From NCBI RefSeq assembly GCF_023715145.1, contig NZ_JAMBNP010000003.1, forward strand, positions 534,639 through 598,638: a stretch of 64,000 nucleotides of DNA, in the 5' to 3' direction. A program made the translations under genes and the position numbers. The stretch is from Paenibacillus glycanilyticus. GTDB taxonomy: Bacteria > Bacillota > Bacilli > Paenibacillales > Paenibacillaceae. How positions within the stretch are numbered: position 1 is the stretch's first letter; the number at the start of each line of letters is the position of its first letter. Shown one piece after another: positions 1 to 7,225 of this stretch. The notes beneath the pieces are model-generated. The model was not told where the DNA came from. It did no database searches and saw only the letters and a list, made by a program, of their open reading frames with translations.

Positions 1-698
1 GGCTGGATCCGCAAACCGGCAAGCTGTCGTATGTACCGACTACATTCTCAACGGAGAATGGCTCGAACATGGTATCTTTCAAACGGAAAGGCAACAGTGC
101 CTACGCGCTTGTGAGCGGCTCATCGAAGTTTACGGATATCGGCTCGCATTGGGCGGGTTCGACGATCAAGATGATGGCAAATAAATTTATTATCGAAGGA
201 CGTTCTGGCTCGACAACGAAGTTTGATCCGCAAAGCTCGATTACCCGGGCGGAATTCGCATCGTATATCGTGCGTGGTCTCGGACTTTCCGGTAACCGGA
301 GCGAGGCTGCCAAGTATAAGGATGTGGCATCCGGAACAGCCGCAGCCGCTTATATCGGCGCTGCTTCCAAGGCGGGTATCGTAATGGGCAATACGGACGG
401 CACCTTCAAGCCGAATAGCCCGATTACTCGTCAGGAAATGGCCGTCATGATGTCCCGCGCAGCGAAGGCTGCCGCGGTGACAATCTCACTGCCGCAGTCC
501 GAATCGAGTTACTTGTCGAAATTCAGCGACCGGACAAAGGTTGCATCCTGGGCAAAGAGTGACCTGGCCAAAGCCGTATACATCGGCGTAATTACCGGCC
601 AAACCGAAACCACCTTCGGTCCAACCAAAAACGCAACGCGCGCCGAAGCGATCGTGATGATCAAACGTTTGCTCGAGTACGTAGATCTCTTAAACTAA
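1..698 (+). CDS. S-layer homology (SLH) domain surface protein, 3' part only
   Basis: The reading frame is open from base 3, so the gene begins upstream of the window and only its last ~231 codons are visible. Three consecutive SLH repeats fill this part: FTDIGSHWAGSTIKMM..., YKDVASGTAAAAYIGAA... and FSDRTKVASWAKSDLAKA..., each ending in the usual ITRAE/TRQEM/ATRAEA signature. SLH triplets bind pyruvylated secondary cell-wall polymer and hold a protein on the outside of the wall, so this is the anchor of an exported protein. The catalytic or structural part is outside the window and its function cannot be named. The internal ATG at 69 has no Shine-Dalgarno and lies inside the coding frame. 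A strong terminator follows the stop codon. Confidence 0.9.
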   Translation, partial: LDPQTGKLSYVPTTFSTENGSNMVSFKRKGNSAYALVSGSSKFTDIGSHWAGSTIKMMANKFIIEGRSGSTTKFDPQSSITRAEFASYIVRGLGLSGNRSEAAKYKDVASGTAAAAYIGAASKAGIVMGNTDGTFKPNSPITRQEMAVMMSRAAKAAAVTISLPQSESSYLSKFSDRTKVASWAKSDLAKAVYIGVITGQTETTFGPTKNATRAEAIVMIKRLLEYVDLLN

Positions 699-711
699 CT
701 TACTCTACCGA

Positions 712-739
712 AAGCCCCGTCTAAGCGACGGGGCTTTTT
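712..739 (+). terminator. Rho-independent terminator of the SLH protein gene
   Basis: A 9-bp stem AGCCCCGTC/GACGGGGCT with a short loop is followed by five T residues, directly behind the SLH gene stop codon. Confidence 0.9.
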
Positions 740-867
740 GCGACTATCCGCCCAGCCATTCCCTACCTTAAAACATTAAGATTTTCTTATAGTCGTAACT
801 TTTCCTACCCTCTAGTAGTCTATAATAGTTAGATTAATAGATTAGGATTAGGAGAGTTGCTATTACG

Positions 868-3585
868 ATGAGTAAGTTACATAACAGCAAAGTTCGGCAG
901 ACGGGTAGTCTTGGCAAGAAAATCGCGGTTGTCGTAATCGGTGGTACATTGCTAGCACAGCCAGTCTCGTCCGCTATTTCTTTTGATTGGAATCCCCTCC
1001 AAGTTGGTACTGCGGCAGCTGCTACGGCAGAGCCGGGCCTGAAGCTTCTCCAGCAGTCGTATATTACGGCTGGCGCGCAAAGAATGGATTATTTGTGGAC
1101 AACAACACGCAGCGGCAAAGCTGCTAAAGCCAATATTCATGTCATTGAAGTAGACTTATCAAATCCGTATGTCAGCTTGGACGTCATGAGCGGCAAGAAC
1201 GATACGATCGGCAAGCTGAATACGGTAATGAACATGACGAAGGAAAACGGCGCTGTCGCGGGCATTAACGCCGATGTATTCGTCACAACAACCGAAGGCT
1301 CGCCAATGGGAGCGCAGGTAACAAACGGCACATTGATGACCAGCCCGATGCAAATCAAGGGCATGTACGCTTTTGCCGTGACAAAAGACCGCAAGCCGGT
1401 CGTAGACAGCTATACGTTTGACGGCAAGGTGACGTCTGCGGACGGCTCGAGCTTTGTTCTGGCAGGCCTCAACCAGTCTGCTTACGTGCCAGAAGGCGGT
1501 TCGTCGAATTACAGCCATGTTAATAGTCTTTATATCTACAATAGCGCCTGGGGCGGCGCGGAGCGTCCTAAGAACTCTTCCGCAACGCCAACGGAAGCAT
1601 TGGTCGTAAATGGCGTCGTTGAGCAAATTTCTGAAGGCAAGCCGCTGACGGGGGCTATTCCGGCAGACGGTTATATTCTGCGCGGTCACGGCACTGCGGC
1701 CAAATTCATTGTAGAACATCTGCAGGTAGGCCAGGCGGTAACCTCCGATTACGCGCTCGTGTCGGCAACAACAGGCCAAAAGGTCGATCCTGCGTCCTTT
1801 GAGATGCTGGTAGGCGGCCATACGATCCTCGTGAATAACGGTGCGGCTGCGTCCTTCTCCCGCGATATTACCGGAGTTAGCGGCTCCTCCTACGTATCCC
1901 GTTCGGCGGTGGGCTACTCCAAGGACGGCACAAAGGTTTATCTGATTACAAGCGAGGACTACGGCGACAGCACGGGTCTGAACTTGAAGGAATTGCAGCA
2001 GGTCATGGTGAAGCTTGGCGTCTACAAAGGCATTAACCTTGACGGCGGCGGTTCAACCACGATGATCGACAGACCGCTTGGCGAAACGGCCGTGCGTCTT
2101 GCCCATTCCACGCAATACGAGACGACGCAGCGCAGTGTTGCCAATGGCATCGGCGTCTTCACGACAGCGCCAAAAGGCAATCTGAAGGGCATTGCCATTA
2201 GCGGCTCTAACATTCTTTTTGTGGGACAAAAGACCAGCTTCTCGGTAAAAGGTTATGATACTTACTACAATCCGGCTACGGTAGACGGCTCTAATGCTTC
2301 CTGGAGCAGCTCGGCAGCCGGCATCGGCTCGTTTAACGGCAATACGTTCACGGCTGCCAAGCCTGGATCCACGAAGATTACAGTCAAATCCGGATCGGTT
2401 ACGGCAACTTACCCGGTTGAAGTCATCGGCAAGGATCAGATCGCCGAGCTGAAGCTCGACACGGCGGCAGGTGCTTTGTCGGCTGGCGCGACGGTCTCCA
2501 TTCCCGTAAAAGTCACGCTGAAAAACGGCAAAACCTACAAGCTGACGGGAGACTCGCTGAAATGGGAGTTTACTGGCTTTACCGCAACAACAAGCGGCGA
2601 TACGCTGACGGTTAATTCCGTAAACCAAGGGACAACAACAGGATACGCGGTGGGCCGTTACGACGGATATGCGACCATGCTTCCGTTCACGCAGGGCGGT
2701 TCCGAGAAGACCCTGGAGAATTTCGAAAGTGTTAACTATGCGATTAGTCCGCAGGTGACGCCAGCCGCTACAACAACGGGTAGCGTTAAGCTGGTGACGG
2801 ATTTACCAAGCCAAACGTCGGGAAAAGCACTGCAAATTTCCTATGACTTTAGTGCCGGAACCGGTACTAAAGCGGTATATGCCCAGTTCAATGGCACCTC
2901 CGGCAAATCGGTGGATGGATCACCGGTATCGATGACCATGGATGTATACAGCGATAAGAGCCTGAACTGGCTGCGTGCCGAATTTATCGATGCGAACGGC
3001 GCTGTCCATCTGGTTGATCTGGCGAAGCAGCTGGATTGGACAGGCTGGAAATCGGTCAAGGCCGATCTGTCCGGCAAAGGAATGGCTTATCCGGTCAAGC
3101 TCAAACGCGTCTATGTGGTCACAACGCCTGACGGTCAGGACGAACGGGCAGCAACCGGAGCGGTAGGCCTTGATAACATCAAGATGCAGTATGCGGCATC
3201 TGCCGGAACTCCGACTAAAGGCCATATCGAAATGACAATCGGCAAGAAATCGGCCGTGTCCAACGGGAAAACAATCGCAATGGAGGTTGCTCCGTTCGAG
3301 ACGGGCGGTACGACTTATGTACCGATTCGGTTCGTTACCGATGCGATGGGCGTGACGTTAAAATGGGACAATAAGCTCAATCGCGTTACGGTGCTGAATG
3401 GCTCCAAAATGCTTGAAATGGTCATTGGCAAAAAGGAAATAAATATCAACGGCGCGCTTTCCGAGACGGAAGTTGCTCCAATTATCAAGAACGGAAGAAC
3501 GTTAATTCCGATTAGGTTATTTTCCGAAAAACTGGGTCTAAAGGTCACCTACGACAACAAAACGAAAAAGATTGCCATCGATTAG
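868..3585 (+). CDS. Secreted phosphodiester glycosidase family protein with C-terminal stalk domain
   Basis: 905 aa. An N-terminal signal peptide or signal anchor (KKIAVVVIGGTLLAQPVSSA) sends it across the membrane. Residues ~60-430 match the NAGPA/phosphodiester glycosidase family, including the signature GINLDGGGSTTM near residue 395; the family hydrolyses N-acetylglucosamine phosphodiesters and is often annotated as an exopolysaccharide biosynthesis protein. A bacterial Ig-like segment (~435-520) and a beta-rich region follow. The last ~115 residues (IEMTIGKKSAV... to the end) form a copper amine oxidase-like N-terminal ('stalk') domain, recognised by VPIRFVTDAMG and IPIRLFSEKLG. The ATG is preceded by TAGGAGAG about 14 bases upstream. 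It is a single gene between terminators. A cell-wall or teichoic-acid glycan substrate is an inference; the exact substrate is unknown. Confidence 0.85.
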   Translation: MSKLHNSKVRQTGSLGKKIAVVVIGGTLLAQPVSSAISFDWNPLQVGTAAAATAEPGLKLLQQSYITAGAQRMDYLWTTTRSGKAAKANIHVIEVDLSNPYVSLDVMSGKNDTIGKLNTVMNMTKENGAVAGINADVFVTTTEGSPMGAQVTNGTLMTSPMQIKGMYAFAVTKDRKPVVDSYTFDGKVTSADGSSFVLAGLNQSAYVPEGGSSNYSHVNSLYIYNSAWGGAERPKNSSATPTEALVVNGVVEQISEGKPLTGAIPADGYILRGHGTAAKFIVEHLQVGQAVTSDYALVSATTGQKVDPASFEMLVGGHTILVNNGAAASFSRDITGVSGSSYVSRSAVGYSKDGTKVYLITSEDYGDSTGLNLKELQQVMVKLGVYKGINLDGGGSTTMIDRPLGETAVRLAHSTQYETTQRSVANGIGVFTTAPKGNLKGIAISGSNILFVGQKTSFSVKGYDTYYNPATVDGSNASWSSSAAGIGSFNGNTFTAAKPGSTKITVKSGSVTATYPVEVIGKDQIAELKLDTAAGALSAGATVSIPVKVTLKNGKTYKLTGDSLKWEFTGFTATTSGDTLTVNSVNQGTTTGYAVGRYDGYATMLPFTQGGSEKTLENFESVNYAISPQVTPAATTTGSVKLVTDLPSQTSGKALQISYDFSAGTGTKAVYAQFNGTSGKSVDGSPVSMTMDVYSDKSLNWLRAEFIDANGAVHLVDLAKQLDWTGWKSVKADLSGKGMAYPVKLKRVYVVTTPDGQDERAATGAVGLDNIKMQYAASAGTPTKGHIEMTIGKKSAVSNGKTIAMEVAPFETGGTTYVPIRFVTDAMGVTLKWDNKLNRVTVLNGSKMLEMVIGKKEININGALSETEVAPIIKNGRTLIPIRLFSEKLGLKVTYDNKTKKIAID

Positions 3586-3640
3586 ATGTGGACGAACGGC
3601 CGCCAATCTGTGTTATGATAAAGGGGAATAGCCTTTAAAC

Positions 3641-3742
3641 AAGGTGAAACGGCCTCGCTGTCCTTGGGCAGCGGGGGACGTTTCATTCCGGAGAATTCTA
3701 AGCGCTATTTATAAGGTGAAACTTATATATTCTTAGAATTTA
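3641..3742 (+). promoter_or_regulatory. Structured leader of degS, copy 1 of a shared leader element
   Basis: The leader folds into a first hairpin (3653-3660 with 3669-3676), a 20-nt linker CGTTTCATTCCGGAGAATTC at 3679-3698, and a second hairpin (3694-3702 with 3732-3740) that encloses a small inner stem (3710-3715 with 3722-3727). The same linker and the same hairpins, with different but still paired bases, occur at 38341-38446 in front of ftsE. The second stem ends four bases before the GAAAGG that would serve degS as ribosome-binding site, so control of translation or transcript stability is plausible. It matches no riboswitch class that I can recall. The function is inferred from structure only. 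Confidence 0.6.
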
Positions 3743-3749
3743 TGAAAGG

Positions 3750-4922
3750 TTGCCGATTGTTTTGGACCAGCACATAGTTGATATTAATAATGTCATTACG
3801 AATGCGATCTCCGTCATGGAGGACAGCAAACTGCAAATTTACGAAATATGCGAATCGGCGCGCCAGGAGATGGAATCGCTCGGCCAGGAGCTCGAGATTG
3901 TATTGGCGGAGACGCTAACGACTATCGAACGAGTTGACCAGCTGGAGCAGGACTATCGGCGCGCACGCATTCGGCTGACTGAAGTTAGCCGCGACTTTGT
4001 TCGATATAAAGAAGAGGACATCAAAACCGCCTACGAGAAGGCCACTCAAATTCAGCTCGATCTGATGGTATACCGCGAGAAAGAGGCTTATCTGAAGACT
4101 CGCCGGGATGATCTGCAGAAGCGGGTTCGCAATGTGGAGAAGTCTATCGAGCGGGCGGAGACGATTGCCTCTCAAATTAATGTGGTGCTCCAGTATTTGT
4201 CCGGCGACCTGAATCAGGTATCGCGCATATTGGAGTCGGCGAAGACGAGACAGATGATTGGACTCAAGATCATTGTGGCGCAAGAAGAGGAACGGAAGCG
4301 AATCTCCCGCGAAATTCACGACGGACCGGCTCAATCTCTTGCCAATATTGTCCTTCGTACAGAAATTGTGGAAAGAATGCTTCTAAAGAAGGAATTTCAG
4401 CTGGTGCAGGACGAATTAATAGATTTGAAAGGTCAGGTTCGATCCGGACTGGAGGAAATACGCAAAATTATTTTCAACCTGCGTCCGATGGCCTTGGATG
4501 ATCTGGGTCTTGTGCCCGCACTTCGCAAGTTCGCTCATGACTTTGAAGATAAGACGAAGATCCGCACGATCTTCGAGCTTAACGGTAAAGAAGTCAGAAT
4601 GCCGTCAGCCATGGAAGCTGGGGTGTTCCGTCTTGTTCAGGAAGCGTTCACCAATGCACAGAAGCATGCAAGAGCATCCTTTGTAACGCTTGAGGTTGCT
4701 TTTTCGGCAGAGACGGTCACGATTGTGATCGTGGATAACGGCATTGGATTCCAGAGCGAGCAGGCGGAAGCACATGTTCAGAGTAACTCCCATTTTGGCT
4801 TGATTGGCATGCGCGAGCGTGTAGATCTTCTTGAAGGGAGGATGGAAATCGACTCAAAAATCGGACACGGGACGAAGATTATAATCAACATCCCAATTTC
4901 AGTAGAGAGTAGAAAGGAGTAA
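3750..4922 (+). CDS. degS: Sensor histidine kinase DegS
   Basis: Cytoplasmic two-component sensor kinase that phosphorylates DegU; in Bacillus the pair controls exoenzymes, competence, motility and biofilm. 390 aa, about the size of B. subtilis DegS. The N-terminal half is a coiled-coil sensor domain without membrane segments. The HisKA_3 dimerisation box is QEEERKRISREIHDGPAQ, with the phospho-accepting His near residue 190. The ATPase region shows LRPMALDDLGLVPALRK, the N-box EAFTNAQKHA and the G-boxes DNGIGF and HFGLIGMRERV. The start is uncertain: TTG at 3750 abuts the GAAAGG ribosome-binding site, while TTG at 3762 (LDQH...) has better spacing. One base separates its stop codon from degU. 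A structured leader shared with ftsE lies upstream. Confidence 0.93.
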   Translation: MPIVLDQHIVDINNVITNAISVMEDSKLQIYEICESARQEMESLGQELEIVLAETLTTIERVDQLEQDYRRARIRLTEVSRDFVRYKEEDIKTAYEKATQIQLDLMVYREKEAYLKTRRDDLQKRVRNVEKSIERAETIASQINVVLQYLSGDLNQVSRILESAKTRQMIGLKIIVAQEEERKRISREIHDGPAQSLANIVLRTEIVERMLLKKEFQLVQDELIDLKGQVRSGLEEIRKIIFNLRPMALDDLGLVPALRKFAHDFEDKTKIRTIFELNGKEVRMPSAMEAGVFRLVQEAFTNAQKHARASFVTLEVAFSAETVTIVIVDNGIGFQSEQAEAHVQSNSHFGLIGMRERVDLLEGRMEIDSKIGHGTKIIINIPISVESRKE

Positions 4923-4923
4923 G

Positions 4924-5658
4924 ATGACGATGAACCAGGCTGCGCCGACAAGTAAGCGCAAGATTAAAGTATTACTAGCTGATGATCACCAACTTTTCCG
5001 CGAAGGGCTTAAACGGATTTTGAACATGGAAGACGATCTCGAAGTTATTGGGGAATGTGGAGACGGCATACAAGTGCTTGAATTTTGCAACCACACGATC
5101 CCGGAGATCGTGTTAATGGATATTAACATGCCAATCGAGAACGGTGTTGTAACAACCGAGCGGCTAAAAACGATTTTCCCTGACGTCAAAGTTATTATTC
5201 TCTCCATTCATGATGATGAGAGCTACGTATTCGAGACGCTTCGCAAAGGAGCTACCGGTTACCTGCTGAAGGACATGGAGGCTGAATCTCTGATCAACGC
5301 GATTCGTTCCGTCGTGAACGGTCATGCTTATATTCATCCGAAGGTAACGGGCAAGCTGATCAACCAGCTGCGCCGCATGACTTACCTCGATGAGATGGGC
5401 GTAATCTCGGGCGCTGCGGCTGGCATGGAGCCAGGAGTTAAGTTTGTTGCTGGCGAGGACAATCCGCTTACTCGCCGCGAGGCAGAAGTCTTGCGTTTGA
5501 TGGCGGAAGGCAAGAGCAATAAGATGATTGGCGAGTATTTGTTTATTAGCGAAAAAACCGTTAAAAACCATGTAAGCAGCATTTTGCAGAAGATGGAGGT
5601 TGACGACCGTACGCAAGCGGTTATTCAATCCATCAAATATGGCTGGGTAACACTGTAG
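4924..5658 (+). CDS. degU: Response regulator DegU
   Basis: NarL/FixJ-type DNA-binding response regulator, the partner of DegS. 244 aa. The receiver domain (residues ~17-135) has the acidic pair ADDH, the phospho-acceptor Asp near residue 66 in IVLMDINMP, and the conserved Lys in YLLKDME. The C-terminal LuxR-type helix-turn-helix (about 180-244) reads LTRREAEVLRLMAEGKSNKMIGEYLFISEKTVKNHVSSIL. The ATG lies behind AGAAAGGAG, which is formed by the last codons of degS, so the two genes are one operon and probably translationally coupled. A hairpin terminator lies about 170 bases downstream. Confidence 0.95.
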   Translation: MTMNQAAPTSKRKIKVLLADDHQLFREGLKRILNMEDDLEVIGECGDGIQVLEFCNHTIPEIVLMDINMPIENGVVTTERLKTIFPDVKVIILSIHDDESYVFETLRKGATGYLLKDMEAESLINAIRSVVNGHAYIHPKVTGKLINQLRRMTYLDEMGVISGAAAGMEPGVKFVAGEDNPLTRREAEVLRLMAEGKSNKMIGEYLFISEKTVKNHVSSILQKMEVDDRTQAVIQSIKYGWVTL

Positions 5659-5827
5659 CCGGGCAAGCTTGTTTTCACACGCGAAGTGCGCTCGTATAGC
5701 GCGCAAGAGGCGAGGGGCTCGATCGAAGGCAGACCAAAGCTGCATGCGAGAGGCAGGAACCCGGTGAAGAGCGGCCCGCCATCAGGCGACCCAAGTCAGA
5801 GCAGGTCTGGTTACAGGTACATAGTGA
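5659..5827 (+). other. GC-rich, pairing-rich 3' tail between degU and its terminator
   Basis: There is no credible reading frame with a ribosome-binding site here. The stretch is richer in G+C than most intergenic DNA of the window and holds several local inverted repeats, for example CCCGCC/GGCG around 5777-5795 and AGACC at about 5733 with GGTCT at about 5810. It ends at the degU terminator, so it is probably a structured 3' UTR or a small RNA. I recognise no known RNA family. Confidence 0.35.
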
Positions 5828-5857
5828 GTCCCGTGTCGTAGACGCGGGATTTTTTTG
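5828..5857 (+). terminator. Rho-independent terminator of degSU
   Basis: The stem TCCCGTGTC/GACGCGGGA (one internal mismatch) is followed by seven T residues. Confidence 0.9.
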
Positions 5858-5860
5858 TGT

Positions 5861-6345
5861 TTGATGGGGACTTAAAGGTCCCTGAGGGATCTTAAAGTTG
5901 GCGAGGCGGCAGATTTGAATGCTGAAACGGGCAGTGTCGCGGGAGATAAGGTCCTTGAGGGACCTTAAGACTGCAAAAGAAGCAGTTAGTTTGGGGGTTA
6001 AGGTCCCTTAGGGACCTTAAGGTTAGCGAAGCGGCAGGTTTGAGTGCTGAAACGGGCAGTGTCGCGGGAGATAAGGTCCTTGAGGGACCTTAAGACGGCA
6101 AAAGAAGCAGTTAGTTTGAGGGTTAAGGTCCCTTAGGGACCTTAAGGATGTCAAAGTGGCAGGTTTGAGTGCTGAAACGGGCAGTGTCGCGGGAGATAAG
6201 GTCCTTGAGGGACCTTAAGACGGCAAAAGAAGCAGTTAGTTTGGGGGTTAAGGTCCCTTAGGGACCTTAAGGATGGCGAAGTGGCAGGTTTGAGTGCTGA
6301 AACGGGCGTGTCGCGGGAGATAAGGTCCTTGAGGGATCTTATCTC
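5861..6345. repeat. Tandem array of a 125-bp unit with two palindromes per unit
   Basis: The marker GCTGAAACGGGC recurs at 5921, 6046, 6171 and 6296, an exact 125-bp period for nearly four copies. Each unit carries two palindromes built on AAGGTCC...GGACCTT: type A (for example 5998-6022, 11-bp arms around one base) and type B (for example 5946-5969, 7-bp arms around five bases). From B to A is 52 bp and from A to the next B is 73 bp. The first A (about 5870-5897) and the last B (6321-6342) are degenerate, and both carry GGATCTT. 125 is not a multiple of three, so no continuous frame exists. The array ends about 14 bases from the stop codon of the minus-strand nuclease gene and lies in its 3' flank. 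Confidence 0.92.
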
Positions 6346-6358
6346 CGGCAATAACTAG

Positions 6359-7012
6359 CTATTGGTGTCGATGTTGAGAGGACAGAGCGTAGTAACGAAC
6401 ACGGGAGCTGCCGCTAGATGCTGAGATAAGGAACTTTTTTTCAACTAATTCGTGTAGACGCGAACGTGCTGCTTTATTACCGACCTTTAGCAGTTCCTTA
6501 ACCTCTTGTGGAGAAATATGGCTCTGTTTTATAGTGATGTAACGCAGAATCTCCTTGTGCTGCAGAGATAGATTTGTGTCGGTCGTTAGGCTGTAAAGTT
6601 TGCCGAATAGCTGCTGAATGAATTGCTGACATTGGCGTGGCTTGCTCTTCACATCATCATAGGAGAAGCGGATAACGATCCAGTCGTCCAAGATAAGATG
6701 GTTTTGGCGCATGAGATTATCGGCAAATTGTCTGCGGTCAGCATCACGATGATGCGGACCGTAGCCATCGATCTCAAAACAGATCTTATATGGATCGCGT
6801 AAATAAGCATAATCTAGGAAACGCTGTCCGTCCTTGTAATCGTTAACTTCATATTCTGCATGCAAATGCTCCAAGTGACCTACTGCCGGGCACCAAACTT
6901 TTTCGAGAAATAAGTTTTCAGCATGCCTTACCTCTGTAAGCCTCCGTTTGCGTTCCCCGCCGCTGGAGGCGAGTTGAGATTGTAACCATGGTTCGTAGTG
7001 AGCCTCAAACAC
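6359..7012 (-). CDS. Small PD-(D/E)XK (VSR/DUF559-like) nuclease with winged-helix tail
   Basis: 217 aa from a GTG at 7012, preceded by AAGGAGGG on the minus strand; an upstream in-frame ATG at 7099 lies before the leader hairpin and is unlikely. The core FLDYAYL...ICFEIDGYGPHH...W.VIRFSYDDV has the acidic residues and the late 'W.VIRF' strand of the VSR/DUF559 branch of PD-(D/E)XK nucleases. The last ~65 residues look like a winged-helix DNA-binding domain (LSLQHKEILRYITIKQSHISPQEVKELL...). A frameshifted paralogue lies at 35788-36458. A terminator-like hairpin sits between its promoter and its start, and a 125-bp repeat array lies just behind its stop codon. The fold assignment rests on motifs; the biological role is unknown. 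Confidence 0.7.
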   Translation of the reverse strand: MFEAHYEPWLQSQLASSGGERKRRLTEVRHAENLFLEKVWCPAVGHLEHLHAEYEVNDYKDGQRFLDYAYLRDPYKICFEIDGYGPHHRDADRRQFADNLMRQNHLILDDWIVIRFSYDDVKSKPRQCQQFIQQLFGKLYSLTTDTNLSLQHKEILRYITIKQSHISPQEVKELLKVGNKAARSRLHELVEKKFLISASSGSSRVRYYALSSQHRHQ

Positions 7013-7032
7013 AAAAAGTTCCCTCCTTTGCA

Positions 7033-7088
7033 AAATAAAAAGCACACAGCCCTCTCCGTAATGAAACGGAAATAGAGCGGTGTGCTTC
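7033..7088 (-). terminator. Terminator-like hairpin in the leader of the nuclease gene
   Basis: Read on the minus strand, AAGCACACCGCTCT and AGGGCTGTGTGCTT pair with slight mismatch, with an inner CCGT/ACGG stem, and TTTTTATTTT follows. It lies between the candidate promoter (7112-7140) and the nuclease ribosome-binding site, so it would attenuate the gene unless readthrough occurs. The paralogue at 36458 has an equivalent hairpin in the same place. Confidence 0.7.
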
Positions 7089-7111
7089 ACACGCATCAAT
7101 TATTTGTATTT

Positions 7112-7140
7112 ATTCTACATCAGGCAGGGTGGCATGTCGA
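7112..7140 (-). promoter_or_regulatory. Candidate sigma-A promoter of the nuclease gene
   Basis: On the minus strand TCGACA (7140-7135), a 17-bp spacer and TAGAAT (7117-7112) each differ by one base from the consensus hexamers. Transcription would begin just before the leader hairpin. Confidence 0.5.
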
Positions 7141-7225
7141 TCGCACATTTTGTCACCCTTGTCCTTGTGTCCGTAACCACTGGGCGCATAACGGCATATA
7201 TTGTCACAAAGAGGAGGTGGCCGAC

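Noticed and set aside
5861..6345. CRISPR array
   Set aside because: The period is 125 bp, both halves of each unit are repeated, there are no variable spacers, and no cas genes are present.
6151..6351. 66-codon minus-strand frame within the 125-bp repeats
   Set aside because: The period is not a multiple of three and no ribosome-binding site exists; the frame is produced by the repeat.
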